Below are positions 8,874 to 18,302 of a stretch of 64,000 nucleotides of DNA, piece after piece. The stretch's first letter is position 1. Every line of letters begins with the position of its first letter. Source of the stretch: Steroidobacteraceae bacterium (lineage in GTDB: Bacteria; Pseudomonadota; Gammaproteobacteria; Steroidobacterales; Steroidobacteraceae); assembly GCA_027531255.1 (NCBI GenBank), contig JAPZRU010000027.1:1-64000 (forward strand), in the 5' to 3' direction. The translations under genes and the position numbers were made by a program. Below the pieces are notes generated by a model. That model made no database searches and had not been told where the DNA came from. It worked only from the letters and a program-made list of their open reading frames with translations.

Positions 8874-9451
8874 CGAGCGACGAACGAATGACCAGCGATG
8901 AACGCGCCAGCAGCGATGAACGCGCCACCGGCGATGAACGCACGACCAGTGCCGTCGAGACTGCGCGCGCCGGCGCAGCCTCGACCGTTGCGCCCGATGC
9001 GCCCCTCACGGCCGTGACGATCTACACCGACGGCGCCTGCCGCGGGAATCCGGGCCCGGGCGGCTGGGGCGCCGTGCTGATCGCGAACGGCCGCGAGAAG
9101 GAACTGTTCGGCGGCGAGCCCGCGACCACCAACAACCGGATGGAACTGCTGGCGGCGATCCGCGCGCTCGAGGCGCTATCGCGTCGCTGCAGGGTGGCGC
9201 TCTACACGGACTCGCAGTACGTGCGGAACGGCATCCGCGAGTGGCTGCCGAACTGGAAGCGCCGCGGCTGGAAGACCGCCGACAAGAAGCCGGTCAAGAA
9301 CCAGGACCTGTGGGAGCGGCTCGACGCGCTGCAGGCCGCGCACGAGGTGGAGTGGCACTGGGTGCGGGGCCACGCCGGGCACGACGGGAACGAGCGGGCG
9401 GACCAGCTGGCGAACCGGGGGATCGACGGGCTCGGAGCATTGCCGAAGTAG
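8870..9451 (+). CDS. rnhA: Ribonuclease HI with a repeat-built N-terminal extension
   Basis: 193 residues against about 155 for E. coli RNase HI. The core starts near residue 47 ([20 protein letters not shown]) and has the catalytic set: Asp in YTDG, Glu in [10 protein letters not shown], Asp in YTDSQYV and the His/Asp of [15 protein letters not shown]. It removes RNA from RNA:DNA hybrids. The first about 25 residues are four near-copies of a six-residue unit, [18 protein letters not shown] and TGDERT, encoded by an 18-nt near-repeat. The GTG at 8870 overlaps the RES stop and has GGAGG about 10 bp upstream; a later GTG near 9016 would give a core-only protein, so the extension needs proof. 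Confidence 0.93.
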   Translation: MTSDERMTSDERASSDERATGDERTTSAVETARAGAASTVAPDAPLTAVTIYTDGACRGNPGPGGWGAVLIANGREKELFGGEPATTNNRMELLAAIRALEALSRRCRVALYTDSQYVRNGIREWLPNWKRRGWKTADKKPVKNQDLWERLDALQAAHEVEWHWVRGHAGHDGNERADQLANRGIDGLGALPK

Positions 9452-9481
9452 CCCCCGGGCGGCGCCGCGGCCTCCCCAGCT

Positions 9482-9506
9482 TGCTACACTGTGCTACGCA
9501 TGCTAC
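9482..9506 (+). promoter_or_regulatory. Direct repeats upstream of the Phd-type antitoxin: candidate operator
   Basis: TGCTAC occurs three times (9482-9487, 9492-9497, 9501-9506) with 10- and 9-bp spacing, about one helical turn, so all copies face the same side. TACACT (9485-9490) inside the array could be a -10 element, with the antitoxin ATG at 9517. Phd/YefM antitoxins commonly bind short repeats over their own promoter. The assignment is inference. Confidence 0.5.
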
Positions 9507-9516
9507 GGTCCGCGAC

Positions 9517-9765
9517 ATGAACCGCACGGTTTCCCAGCGAGAGCTCCGCAACGACTCCGGGGCGGTTCTCCGGGAGGTGGAGAGCGGCCGCTCGGTGATC
9601 ATCACCCGCAACGGCACGCCCGTCGCGGAGTTGCGCCCGTTGGGTCCCCGGCGCTTCGTGCCCCGGGAAGCTCTCGCGCAGGCGGCGCGCAGCGCGCCGC
9701 GTATCGACGCAGTGCGCTTTCGTGCCGACGTGGACGCCGTGATCGATCAGGGCGTCGATGCCTGA
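9517..9765 (+). CDS. Phd/YefM-type antitoxin
   Basis: 82 residues. The N-terminal segment VSQRELRNDSGAVLREVESG followed by SVIITRNGTPVAELRPL is the Phd/YefM DNA-binding fold. The C-terminal half, with RFVPREALAQAARSAPRID, would bind the toxin. The coding region overlaps the following PIN toxin by 8 bp. It lies 65 bp after rnhA and just downstream of three TGCTAC repeats. It forms a complete antitoxin-toxin pair between rnhA and dnaQ. Confidence 0.88.
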   Translation: MNRTVSQRELRNDSGAVLREVESGRSVIITRNGTPVAELRPLGPRRFVPREALAQAARSAPRIDAVRFRADVDAVIDQGVDA

Positions 9766-10177
9766 GCCGGCCCGCGGACTGCTCGATACGTCGGTCCTCG
9801 TCGACTTCGACCGCGTCGATCCTGCGGCGCTGCCCGAGTCGAGTGCCATCGCTGCCGTGACGCTGGCGGAACTGGCGGCGGGACCGCACGCCACGAACGA
9901 TCCGGCCGAGCGCGCACGTCGACAGGACCGACTGCAGTGGGCGAGCGCCACGTGGGAGCCGCTGCCCTTCGATGCGGATGCCGCCCGCGCGTACGCGCGC
10001 GTGTACGCGGAGATGCGAGCCAGCGGTCGCACCGCTCGTGCGCGACTCGCCGACCTGCTGATCGCCGCGACCGCCTTGGCGCACGAACTGCCGGTGTACA
10101 CGCGCAACTCCGCGGACTTCGCGCCGCTCGAGCGCCTCGTGTCGGTCGTGTCGGTGAGCGCGACCCGTTCGAGTTGA
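9758..10177 (+). CDS. VapC-type PIN-domain toxin
   Basis: 139 residues with the PIN set: Asp in RGLLDTSVLVDFDRVD, Glu in VTLAELAAGP, Asp in ARLADLLIAATALAHELPVYT and Asp in TRNSADFAPL. The family is a small Mg-dependent RNase neutralised by its partner. It overlaps the Phd-type antitoxin by 8 bp, implying translational coupling. The stop lies 20 bp from the end of the convergent FitB-like toxin gene. The family resembles VapC of mycobacteria and alphaproteobacteria; the target is unknown. Confidence 0.88.
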   Translation: MPEPARGLLDTSVLVDFDRVDPAALPESSAIAAVTLAELAAGPHATNDPAERARRQDRLQWASATWEPLPFDADAARAYARVYAEMRASGRTARARLADLLIAATALAHELPVYTRNSADFAPLERLVSVVSVSATRSS

Positions 10178-10197
10178 AGGGTTGCGCGCCGCGAGCC

Positions 10198-10590
10198 TCA
10201 GCCGAGCAGTTCGATCTGCGCGGCGTGGCCGCCGGCCCGGGCGAGCCGGGCGTCGCTCGTGAGCAGCGGGCAGTCCAGCACTTCAGCCAGCGCAACGTAG
10301 GTCGCGTCGTAGGCGCTGAAGTTCGCCCGCAGTTCCCAGATTCGCGGCAGCAGCGGCAAGTGGTCGTACCGCGCAATCGAGAACGCGGCGAAGTCCGCCA
10401 GCCATCGTTCCGCGCTGGCACCGCCGCCGTTGCGTGCAGCCACACGGCGCAGGGAGTGCACTACCTCGACGTCGATCAGGTGCGGTGCGTGAAGCGTTTC
10501 GTCGGCGAGAAGGGTCCGCTCGAACGCGGCGTCTGCCCTCGGCGTCAGGAACAGCATCTCGAGCAGCGCGCTCGCGTCTATGACGATCAA
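10198..10590 (-). CDS. PIN-domain toxin, FitB/VapC-like
   Basis: 130 residues with Asp in VIDASALLEMLF, Glu in IDVEVVHSLRR, and Asp in FSAYDATYVALAEVLDCPLL and TSDARLARAGG, the usual PIN acidic set. The start is placed at TTG 10590, whose last two bases lie in the TGA stop of the upstream antitoxin (TTGA overlap); no ATG or GTG fits as well. The gene forms a bicistronic module with the antitoxin at 10587-10817. It is convergent with the neighbouring Phd/PIN pair, so two PIN toxins end within 20 bp of each other. Confidence 0.85.
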   Translation of the reverse strand: MIVIDASALLEMLFLTPRADAAFERTLLADETLHAPHLIDVEVVHSLRRVAARNGGGASAERWLADFAAFSIARYDHLPLLPRIWELRANFSAYDATYVALAEVLDCPLLTSDARLARAGGHAAQIELLG

Positions 10591-10817
10591 CGCCCGTATC
10601 GCATCGCCCGGATGATGTCTGCCGGGGACTCCATGAGCGGAAGTGGCCCGCGGGCCTTCAGCCGAGCCACGAGTTCGGTCGGCGTCGGTCGCTCCACCAG
10701 TTTGCGCGCTTCGCGGATCAGGTAGTCCGAGAGGGACAGGCCTTCGAGCGCTGCGCGCGCCTTCAGTTGCCGGTGAAGGGCATCGGGTACGTTCCGGAGC
10801 TGGATCATCTTGGGCAT
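10587..10817 (-). CDS. FitA-like ribbon-helix-helix antitoxin
   Basis: 76 residues. The N terminus MPKMIQLRNVPDALHRQLKA followed by RAALEGLSLSDYLIREARK is the ribbon-helix-helix pattern of FitA/VapB-like antitoxins that start with a beta strand and a plasmid-stability helix pair. The C terminus is shorter and would bind the PIN toxin. The ATG at 10817 was chosen because it starts at the strand and because a perfect 16-bp palindrome lies just upstream; an earlier in-frame start at 10898 would run through that palindrome. The stop overlaps the toxin start. Confidence 0.85.
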   Translation of the reverse strand: MPKMIQLRNVPDALHRQLKARAALEGLSLSDYLIREARKLVERPTPTELVARLKARGPLPLMESPADIIRAMRYGR

Positions 10818-10823
10818 GTGGGA

Positions 10824-10839
10824 AACATGCGCGCATGTT
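10824..10839. promoter_or_regulatory. Perfect 16-bp palindrome upstream of the FitA-like antitoxin: candidate operator
   Basis: AACATGCGCGCATGTT is fully self-complementary and sits 7 bp upstream of the antitoxin start. A further TGCATG lies at about 10842-10848. Ribbon-helix-helix antitoxins such as FitA bind palindromes of this size to repress their operon. The function is inferred from position. Confidence 0.55.
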
Positions 10840-10986
10840 GAGTGCATGTCAACGCTCGAAAGGCGCGAGCGAGCCTGCACGATGCTGGCGGTCTCCACGA
10901 TCTCCTTCGGTTCAGGCCGTCGCCATTCTCCGCCGTCGGGTCGCGATCACCGATGGTCATTGCCGGCGCGATCACCCAGAATTCGC

Positions 10987-11016
10987 CGCACCCGCACCCG
11001 CACCCGCACCCGCACC
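10987..11016 (+). repeat. Five tandem copies of CGCACC directly upstream of dnaQ
   Basis: Five exact CGCACC units occupy 10987-11016, ending 6 bp before the dnaQ ATG. No Shine-Dalgarno sequence is visible in the interval, so the repeat occupies the position of the ribosome-binding site. Six-base units would not change the reading frame but could change spacing. Confidence 0.85.
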
Positions 11017-11022
11017 CAGCCC

Positions 11023-11742
11023 ATGCGCCAGATCATCCTCGACACCGAGACCACCGGCCTCGAGCCCGCGCAGGGCCACCGCGTCATCGAGGTGGGCTGC
11101 GTCGAACTGCTGAACCGCCGGCCCACCGGCCGCACGTTCCACCGCTATCTGAACCCCGACCGCGACATCGACGAGGGCGCGCTGCAGGTCCACGGCATCA
11201 CCCGCGAATTCCTGTCCACGCAGCCGCGCTTCACGGACGTCGCGACGGAGTTCCTCGAGTTCGTCGGCGGCGCGGAACTCGTCATCCACAACGCGGCGTT
11301 CGACATGGGCTTCCTCGAAGCGGAGCTGAAGCGCCTGCCGGGCCCGCCGCCGCCGCTCGCGCAGGTCTGCAGCGTGCTCGACACGCTCGCGCTCGCGCGC
11401 CAGCTGCACCCCGGCCAGCGCAACGGCCTCGACGCGCTGTGCAAGCGCTACGGCGTCGACAACTCGCACCGCGACCTGCACGGTGCGCTGCTCGACGCGA
11501 AGATCCTCTCCGAGGTCTACCTCGCGATGACGGGCGGGCAGGGCGCCCTGACGCTCGGCACGGCCCCGTCCGCCAACGGCGCGAAGGCCACCGGCGCCTC
11601 GGGCCGCCGAGTGCGCGAGCCGGTCGAGATACCGATCGTGCGCGCCAGCGCGGCCGAACTCGACGCCCACGAACGCGCGCTCGACGGCATCGCGAAGGCC
11701 GCGAAGGGCCGGTGCCTGTTCCGGGAACTGCCGAACGCGTAA
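11023..11742 (+). CDS. dnaQ: DNA polymerase III epsilon subunit (3'-5' proofreading exonuclease)
   Basis: 239 residues with all three exonuclease motifs of the DEDD family: Exo I in [10 protein letters not shown], Exo II in [14 protein letters not shown] and Exo III in [14 protein letters not shown], with the catalytic His before the last Asp. It is similar in length to E. coli epsilon (243). The ATG at 11023 starts exactly at [12 protein letters not shown]; upstream codons in the same frame are low-complexity repeat. It completes the rnhA-dnaQ order of the gammaproteobacterial block, although two toxin-antitoxin modules now lie between the two genes. Confidence 0.95.
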   Translation: MRQIILDTETTGLEPAQGHRVIEVGCVELLNRRPTGRTFHRYLNPDRDIDEGALQVHGITREFLSTQPRFTDVATEFLEFVGGAELVIHNAAFDMGFLEAELKRLPGPPPPLAQVCSVLDTLALARQLHPGQRNGLDALCKRYGVDNSHRDLHGALLDAKILSEVYLAMTGGQGALTLGTAPSANGAKATGASGRRVREPVEIPIVRASAAELDAHERALDGIAKAAKGRCLFRELPNA

Positions 11743-11771
11743 GCGCTGCCGGCGCCACCTCGCCCGGCGGC

Positions 11772-12435
11772 GCGTTCGTCCGCAACTTCCTGGGGGGGGG
11801 CGCGCCGCGCTGGTACAAGGCGACGATCGTCGGCTTCCTGGCGCTCCGGGCGCTGGCGCTCGGCCTCGTCACCCCCGACGAGGTCTACTGCGCTGTTGTC
11901 CGCGTTCCTCGCGGGCCTCCTGCGCTTGCGCCTGTTCGGCTACGGCCAGCCCCTGCCGCCCACGGTGCGCGAGGTGCTCGAAGACTTCGTCGCGCGCGAA
12001 GCGGCCGGTGCGGCCCCCGAGCATCGCCAGGTGCTGATCGTGCAGGGCGTCGTCGCGGTGCTGCTGCTGCTCGGCCTCGCGCTGCACGCCGCGGGGTGGG
12101 CCTGATCGGCCTCGCCGTGATCGTCGGCGAGATCCACCACCAGCACCTGTTCGTCCCGGTGGTGCACTGGGTGCTGACCCTCGACGGGCGGTTGCAGGCG
12201 CTCGCGGAGGGGCTGATCACGCGGGAGCAGTTCGACCTGCTCGCGGTGGCGGTCAACACCGGCACCAACATCCCGAGCATCGCGACGCCGAACGGGCAGG
12301 CGGCGTTCCTTGTTCCTGCTGACGTCCGCCGTGGCGCCGCTGGTGAGGCTGTCGTACGGGAAGATGTGCTGGATGGCGCTGCCGTGCCTCGTGACGACCA
12401 CTACGACGGGGGCGATTGAGGTCCGGTGGCTGTGA
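11772..12435 (+). pseudogene. nhaB: Remnant of sodium/proton antiporter NhaB with deletions and frameshifts
   Basis: Pieces in three frames match NhaB order as remembered. 11772-11883 reads [15 protein letters not shown] plus a first helix. About 11893-12102 reads [20 protein letters not shown] and ends in a stop after AAGW. 12099-12312 reads GLIGLAVIV, then [20 protein letters not shown] and NGQAAFL. From about 12310 the third frame reads [19 protein letters not shown] and CWMALP to a stop at 12433. Only about 210 of roughly 500 codons remain: some 220 residues after the first helix and two further internal stretches are missing. A run of nine G near 11791 is present. The genomic position after dnaQ agrees with Pseudomonas, where nhaB lies nearby as I recall. 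The locus cannot encode a working antiporter. Confidence 0.85.
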
Positions 12436-12537
12436 GCCAGCCGGCACCGTGACGGATTGCGCGTCGGCGCCGCCCCGCGCCGGGAAGCTCGGCCGCATGG
12501 CATATACTCCCGAGGATCCTCCTGCCACGGTCGCTCC

Positions 12538-13827
<1,290 letters not shown>

Positions 13828-13830
13828 GCC

Positions 13831-14841
13831 ATGAAAATCCTCGTCACCGGCGCCGCCGGGTTCATCGGCCATCACACCTCCGAGCGCCTGCTGGCGCGCG
13901 GCGACGAAGTCGTCGGCCTCGACAACCTGAACGACTACTACGACCCGGCGCTGAAGCTCGCCCGGGTGGAGCGCCTGCAGAAGCACCGGGGCTTCCGCTT
14001 CGTGAAGCTGGACCTGGCGGACCGCGCCGGCGTCCCCGAACTCTTCGCCCGCGAGCGCTTCGACCGCGTGGTGCACCTGGGCGCGCAGGCGGGCGTGCGG
14101 TATTCGCTCCAGAACCCGCTGGCCTACGTCGACAGCAACGTGGTCGGCACCGCCAACATCCTCGAGGGCTGCCGCCATCATGGCGTGCAGCACCTCGTCT
14201 ACGCGTCCACGAGTTCCGTCTACGGCGCGAACACGAAGATGCCGTTCTCGGTCCACCACAACGTGGACCATCCGCTGTCCTTCTATGCCGCGACGAAGAA
14301 GGCCACGGAGCTGATGGCCCACACGTACTCATACCTGTATGGGCTCCCGACCACCGGCCTGCGCTTCTTCACGGTCTACGGCCCGTGGGGCCGGCCGGAC
14401 ATGGCGCTGTTCCTGTTCACGAAGAACATCCTGGCCGGCAAGCCGATCGACGTCTTCAACCACGGTCACCACCGGCGCGACTTCACCTACGTGGACGACA
14501 TCGTCAGCGGCATCGTCGGTGCGCTGGACAACGTGGCCACGCCGTCGGCCGAGTGGAGCGGCGATGCGCCGGACCCGGCGACGAGCCGCGCGCCGTACCG
14601 CCTCTACAACATCGGCAACAACCGGCCGGTGGAGCTGTTGCGCTACATCGAGCTGCTGGAGCAGTACCTCGGCCGCAAGGCCGAGAAGAACCTGCTGCCG
14701 CTGCAGGTGGGCGACGTGCCGGACACCTGGGCGGACATCGACGACCTCGCGCGGGACGTCGGCTATGCGCCGACGACGCCGGTGGAGGAGGGCGTGAAGC
14801 GCTTCGTGGACTGGTATCTCGGCCATTACGGCAAGGGCTGA
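13831..14841 (+). CDS. UDP-glucuronate 4-epimerase
   Basis: 336 residues, an extended short-chain dehydrogenase with [19 protein letters not shown] at the N terminus, Ser/Thr in [11 protein letters not shown] and Tyr/Lys in [13 protein letters not shown]. The wording [13 protein letters not shown] and [20 protein letters not shown] is that of the CapI/LspL UDP-glucuronate 4-epimerases, converting UDP-GlcA to UDP-GalA. This fits the two ugd genes further right. Its start lies 3 bp after the dehydrogenase stop, so the two are probably one transcript. Confidence 0.92.
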   Translation: MKILVTGAAGFIGHHTSERLLARGDEVVGLDNLNDYYDPALKLARVERLQKHRGFRFVKLDLADRAGVPELFARERFDRVVHLGAQAGVRYSLQNPLAYVDSNVVGTANILEGCRHHGVQHLVYASTSSVYGANTKMPFSVHHNVDHPLSFYAATKKATELMAHTYSYLYGLPTTGLRFFTVYGPWGRPDMALFLFTKNILAGKPIDVFNHGHHRRDFTYVDDIVSGIVGALDNVATPSAEWSGDAPDPATSRAPYRLYNIGNNRPVELLRYIELLEQYLGRKAEKNLLPLQVGDVPDTWADIDDLARDVGYAPTTPVEEGVKRFVDWYLGHYGKG

Positions 14842-14863
14842 CGCGGCCGCGCCCTCGACCACC

Positions 14864-14892
14864 TGCCGTGAGCCGCCCGTTCCGGCGATAAT
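14864..14892 (+). promoter_or_regulatory. Possible promoter ahead of pgi
   Basis: GATAAT at 14887-14892 is a good -10 element; the -35 region (TGCCGT at 14864-14869, 17-bp spacing) is weak. It lies in the 143-bp gap between the epimerase and pgi. Visual match only. Confidence 0.3.
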
Positions 14893-14984
14893 CCTTCGCG
14901 CATCGTCGACCCACCGGCGCGCGCCATCCCCCCCCGGGCGCGCCCCGGCCCCGGAAGCCCGGGTCGGCCTCGAAGGAGTCGCCC

Positions 14985-16679
14985 TTGTCGTCCGTCCCGC
15001 TGACCGCCACCGCCGGCAGCCCCGCACCGCTGCCGTTCGCTTCCCACGACCTCTGGCAGTCGCTGCTGAGTCACCGCGACCGCCTGCGCGGCAGCTCGGT
15101 CCGCGCGCTCGCCGCGGCGGATCCCGACCGCTTCGCGCGGCTGTCGGTCGAGGCCGAGGGCCTGCTGCTCGACTACTCCCGCCAGCTGCTCGACGCGCCG
15201 GCGCTCGCCGGCCTGCTCGCGCTCGTCGAGGCTTCGTCCGTGCCCACCGCCATCCAGGAGCTGTTCGAAGGCGCCATCGTCAACGGCACCGAGCAGCGCC
15301 CCGCGCTGCACGTGGCGCTGCGCGAGCTCGGTGTCGGCCCGGGCACCCAGCCGCTCCGGCTCGGCGACTTCGACGTGCGCGCCGCGGTGCGCACCGAGCG
15401 CGCCCGCGCGCGTGCGTTCGCGACCTCGGTCATCTCGGGCAGCCGCAAGGGCGCCACCGGTCAGCGCATCACCGACGTCGTCAACGTCGGCATCGGCGGC
15501 TCGGACCTCGGGCCCGTGATGGCGACCGAGGCGCTGAAGTCCTACGCCAACCCGCGCCTGCGCGTGCACTTCGTCTCGAACCTCGACGGCGTGCAGTTCG
15601 CCGACACGGTTGCCGAGCTCGAGCCCGCGAAGACGCTGTTCGTGATCTGCTCGAAGACCTTCACGACGCTCGAGACGCTGACGAACGCGCGGCTCGCGCG
15701 CCGCTGGATCACCGACAAGCTCGGGCCGAACGCGGTGGCCAAGCACTTCGCGGCCGTGTCCGTGAACCACGCCGCCATGGACGACTTCGGCATCGGCCAC
15801 GACGTCCGGTTCACGATGTGGGACTGGGTCGGCGGGCGCTACTCCCTGTGGTCCGCGATCGGCCTGGCGGTCGAGCTCGCGATCGGCCCCGAGCGCTTCG
15901 AAGAGCTGCTGGCCGGCGGCCACGCGATGGATCGCCACTTCCGCACCGCGCCGCTCGCGCAGAACCTGCCGGTGCTGCTCGGCGTGCTCGGCGTCTGGAA
16001 CCGCAACCTGCTCGGCTGCGATAGCCACGCGGTCCTGCCGTACGACCAGCGGCTCCATCGCTTCCCCGCGTATCTCCAGCAACTGGAGATGGAGAGCACC
16101 GGCAAGCGGGTGCGGCGTGACGGTCGCCCGGTCGAGTGGGACACGGGCCCGGTGATCTGGGGCGAGCCCGGCTCCAACGCGCAGCACTCGTTCTTCCAGC
16201 TGCTGCACCAGGGCACGGCCCGCGTGTCGATGGACTTCCTGCTGCCGGCCACGTCGTCGGTCGGCAACCAGGCGAGCCAGGACCTCGCGGCGGCGAACTG
16301 CCTCGCGCAGGCCGAGGCGTTCGCGAACGGCTACTCCCTCGAGGAGGCGCGCGCCGAGTTGCACGGCAAGCGTCTGGAGCCCTCGCGGGTCGGCGAGCTC
16401 GCGCCCCACAAGGTGCATCCCGGGGACCGCCCGAATTCGATCCTCGCGTTCCAGAAGCTGGACCCCGCGACACTGGGGAAGCTGGTAGCGCTCTACGAGC
16501 ACAAGGTCTACGTGCAGAGCGTGATCTGGGACATCAACCCGTTCGACCAGTGGGGCGTGGAACTGGGGAAGCGGTTGGCGGATCGTTTCGCGCAGGCTGT
16601 GCGCGGAGAGCTGGCGATCGTGGATAATCCCCGGCTCGAAGCGTTGTTCGACCGGCTCGCCGGCTGGCGTAGCCGTTGA
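14985..16679 (+). CDS. pgi: Glucose-6-phosphate isomerase
   Basis: 564 residues with the Pgi signatures GIGGSDLGPVMATEALK and GEPGSNAQHSFFQLLHQGT, the latter carrying the catalytic His region. It interconverts glucose-6-phosphate and fructose-6-phosphate and thus links the hexosamine, mannose and glucose nucleotide-sugar routes in this locus. The start is TTG at 14985, supported by AGGAG at 14974-14978 with 6-bp spacing; no ATG fits. The stop overlaps a possible TTG of the next gene. Placing Pgi in a polysaccharide region supports a local precursor supply role. Confidence 0.94.
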   Translation: MSSVPLTATAGSPAPLPFASHDLWQSLLSHRDRLRGSSVRALAAADPDRFARLSVEAEGLLLDYSRQLLDAPALAGLLALVEASSVPTAIQELFEGAIVNGTEQRPALHVALRELGVGPGTQPLRLGDFDVRAAVRTERARARAFATSVISGSRKGATGQRITDVVNVGIGGSDLGPVMATEALKSYANPRLRVHFVSNLDGVQFADTVAELEPAKTLFVICSKTFTTLETLTNARLARRWITDKLGPNAVAKHFAAVSVNHAAMDDFGIGHDVRFTMWDWVGGRYSLWSAIGLAVELAIGPERFEELLAGGHAMDRHFRTAPLAQNLPVLLGVLGVWNRNLLGCDSHAVLPYDQRLHRFPAYLQQLEMESTGKRVRRDGRPVEWDTGPVIWGEPGSNAQHSFFQLLHQGTARVSMDFLLPATSSVGNQASQDLAAANCLAQAEAFANGYSLEEARAELHGKRLEPSRVGELAPHKVHPGDRPNSILAFQKLDPATLGKLVALYEHKVYVQSVIWDINPFDQWGVELGKRLADRFAQAVRGELAIVDNPRLEALFDRLAGWRSR

Positions 16680-16717
16680 GAGCGTCCGCCCGCCCTGCCC
16701 CGTACCCTGGAGTGCCT

Positions 16718-18184
16718 TTGAGCGGATCCATCCTGCCAGACGGCGTGCGCGCCGCACTGGTGCTCGTTTCGGCCCTCGTTCCGGCTGCAGCGGCGCTCGC
16801 GCAGGCGCTTCCATACCTGCCGGCCGGCGACGTGCGGCTCCGTCACGAGGTCCAGCTGGCCGTAGACGCCGGCCGGATGCCGCTCGGCAGCACGTGGCCT
16901 ATCCCGACGCGGGACGTGCCGGAGCAGGAGCGGGACCGCCTCCGCTCGCAGGTGCAACCGGGCAGCGCTCAGGATGCCGGCTGGTTCGCGAACGGCGCGC
17001 TCGAGCCGACGATGCTCCGGGGCTACGCCGACACGCCGCGCGAGAACGCCGAAGTCGGCGCGCACGCGGGCTGGGCGGCCGGCGACTACGCGGGCGGCGC
17101 GCTCCGCCTCTCTTACGCCGCCGATCCCGAGGACGGCAGGGCGTTCCGGTACGACGATTCGTACCTCGCGTGGCGCTTCGGTAACTGGTGGGCGACGGTC
17201 GGTGCGCAGCAGCGCTGGTGGGGCCCTGGTCACGAGGGCAGCTTGATCCTCTCGAGCAATGCGCGCCCGATGCTGCAGGTCTCGCTGGACCGCGCCGAGG
17301 CGCGGGCGCCGGAGTGGACGTGGCTGAAGTGGGTCGGTCCCTATCGGTGGACGACATTCATGGGCGCGCTCGAGTCCGATCACAGCGGATTCCCGAATCC
17401 GCTGGTCTGGGGCCTGCGCCTGAGCTTCCGGCCGTTCGACGGCGGGCTGGAGGTCGGCCTGTCGCGCACGGCGCAGTGGTGCCGTCCCGGCGTCTGCGAC
17501 CTCAATGCGTTCGGCAACGTGCTGCTGGCGAACGACAACCGCGGCGAGAGCGTTGCGGACGAGGAGGAGCCGGGCAACCAGCTGGCGGGTGCCGATATCC
17601 GGTACCGGCTGCCGATCGAGTTCCCGCTGGCTGCGTACTGGCAGTTCAACGGTGAGAGCATCGACAACGGCAACTACCGGCCCCGGCAGCTGACGCAGCT
17701 GATCGGCTTCGAGACCTGGTCGCGGTCGACCGAGACGGGCGGCTCGTGGCGCGCGTTCGTCGAGTATGCGGGCACCGCCTGCGGCGACATCGGGTTCTCG
17801 GGCGACGAGACCACATTCGGGTGTGCGTACGAGAACGGCGTCTTCACCGACGGGTACCGGTACCGCGGTCGCGTGATCGGGCACTCGGCCGAACGTGATG
17901 CGCGCCTCTACGCTCTTGGCGGCTTGTACGCGGATTCGCACGGGCGCACGTGGGAAATCCGCCTGCGCGGCGGCGAACTGAACCGGGGCGCGACCGCGGC
18001 GCTGTCGCCGAGCAACACCATCGCGCCGCTGGCGACGGATCTTTGGAGTGCGGAGGCGCGGTTGACCGGAGCGCTCGCGGGCCTGCGCTACCGGTTCGGA
18101 ATCGGCATCGACCGGATGGGCGCGGTCGGCTCCTACACCGACGTGAGCGCGCGCGCGTTCGTGTCGATCAGCGCACCCTGGTGA
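16718..18184 (+). CDS. Capsule assembly Wzi family outer-membrane protein, copy 1
   Basis: 488 residues from TTG 16718, which has TGGAG five bases upstream; an earlier in-frame TTG at 16676 overlaps the pgi stop. A signal peptide ends around AAAALAQA. The mature part reads as a beta-barrel with alternating residues and the Wzi-family blocks QRWWGPGHEGSLILSSNARP, GLSRTAQWCRPG, EEPGNQLAGADIRYR and NGVFTDGYRYRGRVIGH. E. coli Wzi is a lectin-like barrel that ties capsule to the cell surface. The neighbouring second copy shares these blocks but differs elsewhere, so this is an old paralog pair. Confidence 0.87.
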   Translation: MSGSILPDGVRAALVLVSALVPAAAALAQALPYLPAGDVRLRHEVQLAVDAGRMPLGSTWPIPTRDVPEQERDRLRSQVQPGSAQDAGWFANGALEPTMLRGYADTPRENAEVGAHAGWAAGDYAGGALRLSYAADPEDGRAFRYDDSYLAWRFGNWWATVGAQQRWWGPGHEGSLILSSNARPMLQVSLDRAEARAPEWTWLKWVGPYRWTTFMGALESDHSGFPNPLVWGLRLSFRPFDGGLEVGLSRTAQWCRPGVCDLNAFGNVLLANDNRGESVADEEEPGNQLAGADIRYRLPIEFPLAAYWQFNGESIDNGNYRPRQLTQLIGFETWSRSTETGGSWRAFVEYAGTACGDIGFSGDETTFGCAYENGVFTDGYRYRGRVIGHSAERDARLYALGGLYADSHGRTWEIRLRGGELNRGATAALSPSNTIAPLATDLWSAEARLTGALAGLRYRFGIGIDRMGAVGSYTDVSARAFVSISAPW

Positions 18185-18215
18185 CGCGCGTCGCCGTGGC
18201 GCGGCACCGCTGAAA

Positions 18216-18244
18216 TTGCGCCGGGCTCGGACGGTCCCTAGAAT
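18216..18244 (+). promoter_or_regulatory. Candidate sigma-70 promoter ahead of the second wzi and the long operon
   Basis: TTGCGC (18216-18221) and TAGAAT (18239-18244) are spaced by 17 bp. The predicted start near 18251 leaves about a 50-nt leader to the GTG at 18303, and rules out the earlier in-frame starts at 18216 and 18243. This is the best promoter match ahead of the long overlapping gene series. Confidence 0.5.
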
Positions 18245-18302
18245 GCGCGACAGTCGGCGACGGGTCGACGGAGTTCATGTCGCATCTAGGGGTCGTTTCG
18301 CC

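Noticed and set aside
10960-10982. Promoter for dnaQ (TTGCCG and CAGAAT)
   Set aside because: The spacing is only 11 bp, too short for a sigma-70 promoter.
10842-12419. A single protein spanning dnaQ and the following region
   Set aside because: The first part is dnaQ out of frame; only the later part carries nhaB pieces, split over three frames.
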